From contig NC_039359.1 of the NCBI RefSeq assembly GCF_003573695.1, forward strand, positions 156,604,210-156,668,209: a DNA stretch of 64,000 nt. The letters run 5' to 3'. Below, piece after piece: positions 56,434-64,000 of this stretch (position 1 is the stretch's first letter; each line of letters opens with the position of its first letter). Source of the stretch: Papaver somniferum (taxonomy: Eukaryota; Streptophyta; Magnoliopsida; Ranunculales; Papaveraceae). The notes under the pieces were generated by a model, which saw only the letters and a program-made list of their open reading frames with translations, made no database searches and was not told where the DNA came from. A program made the translations under genes and the position numbers.

Positions 56434-58686
56434 ATGGATTCATCAAGGTTAGTTTTCTTTTTTCTTCCTTATGGGTTTTGCTGAATTGATCTTGTTTACT
56501 GCCTTATTTGATATTGTTTATGTGATTCCCATACTCTTGTTATTTCAACAAAAGCGCCTCCAACACTAAATTTATGGTTCAGAACCCTAATATTCCCAAA
56601 TCGCAGCATAAGATTGTTATGCATAAAAGAAAGTCTGCGAATCAGAAGGTGGTAAGAAACATTATTCTTTTCTAATAACAATATTGTTGCCTCTGTTTCT
56701 TATCTGGATTGTAATTCGCAGGGTGATAAGGATGTCAATAAACCTCTCAAGAAATCTCGCCACCTTAAAAATATTGAAACCTCTGTTCCGTTCCACTTAC
56801 TTATCTCTTTTAAATCTCCTGCGACATCTTCGCAAGATAAACCATCATCTCCAATTCGCGAAAAAGCTTCCTCAGACTTCATTTCTTCAACTGACCTTTC
56901 AATGATTGAAACCCCCATTATTGATCCTTCTGTGAATGAAACTTCTTCTCTTCCTATTCATAATGTTTCTCAACCTTCTATCATTGCCAGTTCTCTATCT
57001 GAGCCTCTTCCCTTTTCGAAAGAAACCGTGGAAGGAATAGATATTGCTTTCAAAGTTTTTTCTGAAGTCCTGGATGATGGCAAGAAGTCTTCCATTGATC
57101 CTGTCAAGTCTAGTATTTGCAAAATTCTGAGTAAGTATTTCGGTTCTGACAGAGCTTCTTCGCAAACAACTTTGGAAAAAGAGTGTAATGCTCTTCGTCT
57201 CGAAAATCAAAAGCTTCGGAATGTTTTGTTGGATCGTGAATACCTTCGCAAGAAGACTGATGAATTGAGAGGTATGATTTTCTTATCTATGTCTTCAATT
57301 TGCCTTGCTAATGGTTTTATCCTTCCCATATTTAATTATCTTTGAAATCCTTCTTTCGCATGTTAAGCCTTAAACCAGAAACGAATAATGGAGAGATATC
57401 AATTTGAATCTGTTGTTGAAGAAGCCCGTGTTGATAAAGAGATTTTGATGGATCAATATAACCAATTAGATAACCTTTATTCATATTCTCTTGATCATAT
57501 AAATAATCTTACCAATGAAAATACCCAATTAGTTCAGAGGCAATATTTATTAAGTAATAAAATATCTCGCCTTTCTTATTCTTTAACTAAAGCTAATTTA
57601 AGGATGGAAACTTTATCATATGAGAATAAAACCTCATCTCAAGAGAAGCGAACTTGTTTAAACAAGATGGCGATATCTTTGCAACAACTTAGCATTCTTC
57701 AGAAAGTATGTGATGACCAAGAACAATCTCTTCGCTCTTTGAGAAATGAACTTAAAGAAGTAACAGAGTCGTCTATTGTCGAAAGAAATACACTCATTCA
57801 AGGTAGAATAGCTTTAAGTGTAAAGGCGAATCAACTTAAAGAACAATATTCCAAATTAGAAGAATCTTATTCTTCTCTTGCGAAGAAAAATGCCTTTCTT
57901 ATTTCTAAAGAGAAAAATCTTCAGTCTCGTCTTAAAGGTTTAGTTTGAGATAAATTTGATGATGTAATGGACCGTTGGGAGAATAGTTGTCTAACCTTGA
58001 TTCAACACCTTATTTCGCAAAAGAAAGGTAGTCATAATAGTTTGACTGCCTTAATTATCTTTTCTTTGTCATATCTTTTTGAGTTCTTCATCTTATTGAA
58101 ATTTTGTATTCTACTTTTCGCAGAGTCTGAGAAGAATCTTCATTCATCCCTTTCTGTTTTGGAGGCTAAATATTCCAAAATTCGCAAAGAAAATGCATTA
58201 CTCGTCTCTGTCCTTACTGGTTCTCGCGACCGAGCAGAAATAAGACTTGATTATCTTGCTTATTTTAAGGATATTCAAGACAGGAATCATCAGAGAGCAC
58301 TTCTTCGTCAAGTTCATCTCCGGCCTGAAGTCCTTGTAAATGATATTTTATTGTCTAAATCTCTTCCTCCTACATCAATCAAACCTTTGGAAGTAGATGA
58401 TGATGAATTTCCTCGTCCTGATGATAGTGATTATGATTATGAAAGTGGTGCAGAGGATAATTTCTTGGAAGATGAAGAAGAGATTCCTTCTAAGGAAGCA
58501 TCTGCTGGTGTTAATCAAAATGAAAATGAAAAAGAAATCCCTTCTGAAGAAGTAATTGTTGGCGATAATCAAGATGCTAATCAATGCGAAGATCAGAATC
58601 GAAATGAAAGAGAGGCTTGCGATAATGAGAACATTGGCGAAGAACGTCTATTATCTCCTTCTACAGGAATTAATACTGGAGCATGA
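56434..58686 (+). pseudogene. Antisense multi-exon gene of Tat copy B (coiled-coil protein), nearly intact
   Basis: Predicted exons: 56434-56447, 56555-56651, 56722-57271, 57368-58027 and 58124-58686. Every junction is GT...AG, the introns are about 70-107 bases, and the joined frame stays open for 628 codons including the terminal stop, except for one TGA at 57946-57948. The protein starts MDSSSASNTKF, has a basic stretch (MHKRKSANQK ... KPLKKSRHLK), a Ser/Pro-rich part, then about 250 residues of coiled coil (for example LRSLRNELKEV, LKEQYSKLEESYSSL). It ends in a long acidic tail (DDSDYDYESGAEDN, DEEEIPSKE). The N-terminal transposon-type domain seen in copy A is missing. Reads opposite to integrase and pol. 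Function unknown; coiled coils point to self-assembly or partner binding. Confidence 0.75.
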
Positions 58687-59927
58687 GCTTCTTATCTAGT
58701 TCTATCTTCTTGAATTGTCTTATCTTTATTACTTTTTGTGAATAATATTCTTCAACCAACTTTGGAATCAACTTTCCCTTTTAGTATTTTGCTAGTGAGA
58801 AAGATAATGCTTCTTGTTTATTGATTCCCATACTTGCCTCTCATTATCTTTCTTGCGAAAAATAATCTGTTATGAATATTTATAAATATTTTGTTTTGTC
58901 ATGTGGTCTTATTTTTCCTTCCTAATTAAAGGTCTTATTATGCCACCTCTTGTCATTGCGACAAAATCGCAGGACGTCCTTGCCCTTTCATGCAAAAACC
59001 CATTGATCTTGCCTTATCTTTTTCTTTTGTATTGTGTCTCTTCAGGAATGTTGCGACAATATGACATGCCTAAATATTCTTGCGAAAATAAAGCCCCATG
59101 ACATTGCCGTCTTGCGACGAAATCGCAGGACGTCTTCGCACTTTCATGCGAAAACCCATTGATCTCGTCTTATCTTTTTCTATTGTATCATTGCATCTTC
59201 AGGATTGTTGCACAAATATGACAAGCCTTAATACCCTTGCGAATAAAAAGCCTCGTGACATTTGCGTCTTAATACACTTATCAGCTCTCTAATGGAGGTT
59301 GCCGCCCTTATCTCCCCCCTGGTTGCCCCTTCAAGGAGGCGTACTTCTACCATCCAGTCTTAACAACAACCAGTTGTTTTCGCATCCTCTTATCCCTTTT
59401 ACCTATAGGGCTTATGGTTACGAGACTGCACCCTAAGTGGGGTTTTCTTCAGGACGAGTGCAATATAAGTCAAGACTTGTCAAGAATGGCAAAATACGCT
59501 TCAAACGCCCCTGGAACTCTTGAATCAACCGTGTACCTCGGCGCCTTGATCATATCTGCACTCCTTGGGAGAGTCCTTATTACCTTAGTCGCCCAACCTA
59601 AGTCATATGCTTAAGCTGAGAATCCAAGGTGCCTCTCCCGGATAGGCTTTATTGACCCCAAATCTCCATGACTCAGGTTCCCGTGGCGGTGTAGACTTTC
59701 CCTGAGCCATGCAACAGGTACCCCCTTATATGACGTACTTTAGGTCTTCCATTTGCCTCTTGCAAAATTTTATTCGCGAACTAGGGTGTACGCCATAAAG
59801 GTTTGCCCCTTTCTTTTATGTCATTGTTCTGTGATTATCTCTGCGAAAGTTTCGCACATCATGATCTTGTTTTGATATGAATAATATTTCAATTATTCTT
59901 TCAGAATTCATAACTTCTCAAAGCTTC
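58687..59927. other. Conserved spacer between the antisense gene and integrase, copy B
   Basis: 58900-59830 matches the spacer of copy A (46350-47290): tandem ~157-bp units with AATCGCAGGACGT (58965 and 59122), then a GC-richer block with CTCGGCGCCTTGATCATA and CTTAAGCTGAGAATCCAAGG. No open frame spans it on either strand. It is likely the 3' untranslated part of pol on one strand and of the antisense gene on the other. Confidence 0.7.
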
Positions 59928-61308
59928 TTACGGATAATATCTTTTTAAGTACAACTTGTTCCATGGTCTGTCAAGTCTATGACCAACATCTCTACCTTCT
60001 GGATCCATTAATCTATAAGCTCCTGTTCCAACTATCTCCTTAATGATGTAAGGTCCATCCCATTTTTTCGCTAATTTTTCGCCATTTTCTCGCTGATATA
60101 TTGGTGTCTCTCGCAGAACTAAATCTCCTGGTTGGAAATTCGCGTACTTTGACACGTTTATTATATTCTCGGGCTAATCTTTGCTGATAATTCTCCATAT
60201 GTTGTAAAGCTTTTTCTCTTCTTTCCTCTAATTTATCAAGTTTGTTTAAGATCAAACCCGCACTAAGATTTTTCTCCCAAGCTTCTCTCTTTGTTGTCGG
60301 AATAACAACTTCTGTTGGTAACATCGCTTCAACTCCGTATGTTAAACAAAAAGGTGATATTCCAGTAGCTTCTCTTCTGGTTGTATTATAATCCCATACT
60401 ATATTATGTACTTGTTCGCACCATGCTCTGTGTTGCCCTTCCAATTTCTTCTTTAATATATCTGCAATTGTTTTGTTTGTTGCTTCTACCTGCCCATTAG
60501 CTTGTGGATACAAAGGAGTAGACTTTCCACATTTTATCTTAAATGCATTAAGTAACATTTTTATGTTCTGTCCTTCAAAATGTTTCCCATTATTAGATAC
60601 CAACTTCGCAGGAATTCCGAATCTGCAAATGATATTTTCGAATATGAATGTAAAGATATCTTTGTCGCGAATATGCTATACTGCCTTCACTTCTGTCCAT
60701 TTTGTGAAATAATCTGTTGCGACTATTAAGTATCTTCTTTTTCCAAAACCTGGTAAAAATGGCTCCACAATATCTAAGCCCCACTTTCCAAAAGACCACA
60801 CACTGGTTGAAGATGACAATGGTGCTCCAGGTGCATGTATTTTCTTTCCATGCCGCTGACAATCTTCGCAATGTATTGACATTTGTTTTGCATCTTCGTG
60901 CATGTATGGCCAGTAATAGCCTTGCATTTTTGCTCTATGTGCCAAAGATCTTCCCCCGCTATGATTTCCAGCATCCCCACTATGTAACATTTTTAGCACT
61001 TTTTCTCCTTCCTGTCGTGTCAAACATCTGAGTGATGGTCCATTAAAGGAATTTCGGTATAGCAGCCCATCTCTTAATTCATAATTCGTTTCGCGGATTT
61101 TTAACTTGTGTGTTTCCAATTTATTTCTTGGTGTTTCTCCTTTCGCCAAATATGCATGAAGTTCCGTTCTCCAATCTGCGATATTGTTCGTTTGTTGTTC
61201 TTCTTCACCGTCTATTATCACCACGTCAACTTCTTCTTCTTCTTTATTGATTGATGGTGACAGTAGTGTTTGTATTTTTATGCATCTCGCAGTTGGATCT
61301 GTCATCAT
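59928..61308 (-). pseudogene. Integrase, Tat copy B
   Basis: Minus-strand order: zinc-binding HHCC region (HSGDAGNHSGG ... CEDCQRHGK), catalytic core (WGLDIVEPFLPG, VATDYFTKWTE, YPQANGQVEATNKTI carrying the final acidic residues), then the C-terminal domain (FQPGDLVLRETP, AKKWDGPYIIKEIVG, PWNKLYLKRYYP). Lesions: an in-frame TAG near 60689 inside the core, and a frameshift near 60135 before the C-terminal domain. Integrase joins the element cDNA to the chromosome; this copy is inactive as it stands. Confidence 0.92.
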
Positions 61309-61353
61309 GCTTGAGATGAAAGCAAAAGCGTCTGCGAGTCTGTTATCCTTCCT

Positions 61354-61839
61354 TTAAATGTGCCTCCATTTTATTTTTGGGATTTTCGCTGACAATTCTT
61401 CAACGAGCTTCTTGTATTTCTTCAAGGATGGTTCATTTGTAGTATACTCTCCCTTTATTTGGCGAATAACTAGCTGTGAATCACTAGTGATCCTAGCATT
61501 TTCTAGTTTCATTTCTATTGCGACTTTGAAGGCATGTATCACAGCTTCATATTCCGCTTTGTTATTAGTGGACGCGAATTCCAATCTGAATGAAAAATAC
61601 AACTTTATTCCTTCTGGCGAAATTAAAACAATTACAAATCCATTGCCTTCTCTATTTGATGATCCATCTACCAATATCTCCCATCTATTTGGTTCTGTTA
61701 ATAAATCTTTTGGATCTCCGTGTTCTTCTTCTATATCCATCATTTCTTCTACCGCTTCATCTTCTTCTAAAGGAAATTTTGCCAAGAAATCTGCAACAAC
61801 TTGTGATTTTGGTGAAAAAAATTTCATATTTAATATCAA
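61354..61839 (-). pseudogene. Second RNase H domain (Tat type), copy B
   Basis: Frame with EILVDGSSNREGNG, FASTNNKAEYEAVIHAF and ARITSDSQLVIRQIKGEY: the D, E and D of an RNase H active site, in the form typical of the extra RNase H of Tat elements. The open frame begins QVVADFLAKFPLEE after the end of the first RNase H region, with which it overlaps in another frame, showing a frameshift near 61800. Confidence 0.88.
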
Positions 61840-62173
61840 AGTGGCCTAATTGTGCATTCCATCTCTCCACTCTTCCTGATCTTTTAGAATTCTTCATCAC
61901 TGATTCAATTGGTACTTTCGTTAATACCTTTATCTTGTGCGCTTGAAAATATATGCGGAGCTTAAATGATGCATAAACTAATGCTAAGATCAACTTCTCA
62001 ATCTTTGAGTAATTCTTCTCGGCAGTATTAAAAGTTTTTCTAATGTAATAAATGGGTTTCTCTACTCCTGCGTCTATTCGCAATAACACAACACTTAATG
62101 CATGCGACGTCGTCGCAAGATAGATCAATAATTCTTCTCCGGATTCTTCTTTTTGTAAAATAGTTGTATTCAT
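61757..62173 (-). pseudogene. First RNase H region of copy B, degenerate
   Basis: Contains LLIYLATTSHALSVVLLR, KPIYYIRKTFNTAEKNYSKIEK and VERWNAQLGHFDIKYE, the recognisable layout of the RNase H region that follows Ty3/gypsy reverse transcriptase. Several usually acidic or aromatic positions are replaced. In Tat elements this first domain is often degenerate because the second one does the work. Confidence 0.8.
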
Positions 62174-62175
62174 AA

Positions 62176-63110
62176 GATGTTCTTTGATCCCTTGAAAAGA
62201 TTTTTCGCATTCATCAGTCCATTTGAATTTCGCACCCTTCTTGAGTATGTAAAAAAAATATTTGCATTTGTCTGATGATCACGAAATGAATCTCCCCAGC
62301 GAAGATAGAAGCCCATTCAACTTCTGTACATCTTTTATTGTTGCTGGTGTTGGCATGTCACGAACTGCTTGCACTTTTTCTAGATCAACATGTATTCCTT
62401 CATTTGATACAATGCATCCTAAAAATTTTCCCGATGCGACTCCAATAATACAATTCTTGGATTTTTTCAAAAATCTCCCTCAGGTCTTGTACATGGTCTT
62501 TGGCTTCTTTACTCTTTACTAACATGTCGTCCACGTATACTTCTAATGTTTTGTGTATCCATTTTGCGAACACCTTCTCTACCATTCTTTGATATGTCGC
62601 TCCCGCATTTCGCAAACCAAATGGCATTTTCGTGTAACAATATAAACCTCTAGGGGCGAAGAAATCAATATGTTCTTGATCTTCTTCAGCGAGAGGGGTT
62701 TGGTTATACCCTTTGTACCCATCTAAAGACGATACCCTATCATTTACCGTTGCGGATTCCACCATTTGAGGAATATCTGGTAACAGAAAACTATCTTTAG
62801 GAAAAGCTTTGTTTCAATCAGTGAAATCTATCAAATCCTTATTCCTTTGTTTTTCTTTGGGACAATGACCATATTCGCTATCCATTCTGGTATTTAGCTT
62901 CTCTTATGATTCCTGCATCAAGCATTTTTTGTAGTTGTTCTTCTATTTGGGAATGGTAAGCTGTTGCGATTTTTCTTATTCTTTGTTTAAATGGTCTCAT
63001 ATTATTGTTAATCTCCAACTTGTGACATGAAATTGATGGATCTATTCCCGGTGTCTCATCCATGCTCCCTGCGAAAACGTCTTTATATTCTCTCAAAAGG
63101 TTAACAGTTC
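62176..63110 (-). pseudogene. Reverse transcriptase, Tat copy B
   Basis: Begins in the frame ending at 62878 (PGIDPSISCHKLEINNNMRPFKQ... AGIIREAKYQ), continues at 62400-62765 with DGYKGYNQTPLAEED, KMPFGLRNAGATYQRM and the catalytic YVDDMLVKS (YVDD at 62526-62537). It then shifts frame to FLGCIVSNEGIHVDLEKV (62279-62470). Breaks: stops near 62878 and 62770, and a frameshift near 62440. The catalytic centre is still readable. It copies the element RNA to DNA. Confidence 0.92.
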
Positions 63111-63492
63111 TTTCTTCTTCTTCTACATCCATCTTGGTTCCAATTCTTAATACTAGAGGTTCTTCCATAGTCCCAACATTTACTTCTTTTGTTGGTTCTG
63201 CAGCAGTGTAACTGGACTTGGATTCTCCAATTGGTGTTGGTTCTTTTATTGTTTTCACAGGTCCTTCTCCTTCTTCCGAAATTTCGTTGGGTATTCCCCT
63301 GGATTTTTTTGCCCTTATCATGTATACTCTAAATTCTTCTTCTTTCTTTGCCAACTTTCTGCGAATTTTTTTCCTTTTTGCTTGTCCTTCATAATGCTTT
63401 ACTTCAATTTGACGACATAATTTCGCATTTTCAACATCTCCTCTGATTTCACCTATTCCATTTGGTGTGGGGAATTTAATACATTGATGCAA
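62878..63492 (-). pseudogene. Protease-reverse transcriptase linker, copy B
   Basis: Starts HQCIKFPTPNGIGEIRGD, matching the end of the protease in copy A. A Lys/Glu-rich linker follows, then VNLLREYKDVFAGSMDETPG, the lead-in to reverse transcriptase. It is separated from the protease frame by a break near 63500. Confidence 0.8.
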
Positions 63493-63523
63493 CGTTGATA
63501 CTACATATTTTTATCACATGTAT

Positions 63524-63910
63524 CTATGGTCTTCCTAGCAACATATTATATGGCGATTCCATATCCACCACGCATAGTGTTACGTGTGTTTTGATCGCTC
63601 CAAGTGGAATTCGTACCACTATTTCTCCTTTAGGTTTTGTTGTGGATTTTCCAAAGCCATGAACAAAATATGTTGAACTGGACATTTCTTCATCTTTAAA
63701 TCCCATTCCCATGAATGCATGATAAAATATTATATCCACTGAACTTCTTGTATCGATTAAAGTTCCGTTCAATATCCATTCTCTCGTGGATTTTGTTGTT
63801 GTCTCCTTCTCTTTTCGCGTAATAGGCACTGTAATAACCAATGGAGATGTGTGGTTCAAATTTCTTTTGGTATTTCTGCCGCAATGAATGTAATTTTTTG
63901 CTTTTCCCAA
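63524..63910 (-). pseudogene. Aspartic protease, copy B, active-site change
   Basis: Frame with NGTLIDTRSSVDIIF, KPKGEIVVRIPL and YNMLLGRP. The active-site Gly of DTGSS is Arg (codon at 63746-63748), a G-to-A type change, so the enzyme is likely dead. Copy A keeps DTGSS at the same position. The frame ends at 63524 and the next part continues elsewhere. Confidence 0.88.
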
Positions 63911-64000
63911 TCTTTCAATGGTGATGTCTTTTCTACCGCCATAACCTTCCTTCCTTCAAAATTTCGTTTATGTATTCTTCCTTTGATGTTTACATGGAAT
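63911..64000 (-). other. Gag-protease junction of copy B, partial
   Basis: Continuation upstream of the protease on the minus strand; too short to assign residues with confidence before the window ends. Confidence 0.4.

Larger units (their letters stand above)
55568..64000 (-). mobile_element. Tat-type Ty3/gypsy element, copy B (3' part in window)
   Basis: The 3' LTR (55568-56038) matches copy A end to end. From the LTR inward: polypurine tract, antisense gene, conserved spacer, integrase, second RNase H, first RNase H, reverse transcriptase, protease; gag and the 5' LTR are outside. Pol is arranged in the standard order on the minus strand. Two RNase H domains, the second of the DGSSN/NNKAEYEA type, place it in the Tat/Ogre lineage. 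Confidence 0.92.

Noticed and set aside
61358..61849. 163-codon plus-strand frame opposite RNase H
   Set aside because: Antisense shadow of the second RNase H domain, which carries the conserved acidic residues.

Overview
This is a plant nuclear DNA window made almost entirely of nested transposable elements. I found no convincing free-standing host gene, tRNA, rRNA or CRISPR array. The evidence for a plant is Ty1/copia LTRs followed by an initiator-Met tRNA type primer site, Ty3/gypsy elements with two RNase H domains (the Tat/Ogre type), plant L1-type LINE pieces, a plant mobile domain (PMD) reading frame and hAT-type short elements with 8-bp target duplications. The TE load suggests a large-genome eudicot; a poppy-like genome is possible but is only a guess.

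Layout. (1) 1-10.8 kb: the 3' end of a plus-strand Ty3/gypsy element. It has an antisense PMD reading frame, a polypurine tract and a long 3' LTR. That LTR carries a ~180-bp GGCCGG tandem array and is split by a 4.9-kb terminal-inverted-repeat (TIR) element packed with GCCGGC motifs. (2) 10.8-12.4 kb: a minus-strand copia LTR piece. (3) 12.4-19.8 kb: a minus-strand Ty3/gypsy element of the same family as (1). It has only a gag remnant and several minisatellites. (4) 19.8-22.2 kb: a CAGTCCAGT-type satellite and an LTR-like promoter region. (5) 22.9-27.8 kb: two hAT-type elements; the second is split by a 2.8-kb TIR element packed with TTCGGC/GCCGAA pairs. (6) 28.0-33.6 kb: LINE remnants, one of them split by a full copia LTR. 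(7) 33.6-55.6 kb: a tandem copia array (LTR, gag-only internal region, LTR, gag-only internal region) that shares its middle LTR. The middle LTR is split by a complete Tat-type gypsy element, copy A (42432-51379). (8) 55.6-64 kb: a second Tat-type gypsy element, copy B, with protease, reverse transcriptase, RNase H and integrase on the minus strand; it runs off the window.

The most interesting feature is in copies A and B. Between integrase and the 3' LTR each carries a multi-exon gene on the strand opposite gag-pol. The GT...AG introns lie on the antisense strand, so they survive retrotransposition of the sense RNA. Both genes encode long coiled-coil proteins with acidic tails. Copy A has lost reverse transcriptase and integrase but keeps this gene together with gag and protease. 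In copy B the gene can be read through its predicted exons with a single stop codon, while pol carries several lesions. A PMD frame sits at the equivalent antisense position in the first element.

Relative order of events from nesting: a LINE was hit by a copia element; a second copia LTR inserted into that element; an unequal exchange made the tandem array; Tat copies A and B then inserted into it. Separately, a hAT element was hit by the 2.8-kb TTCGGC element.
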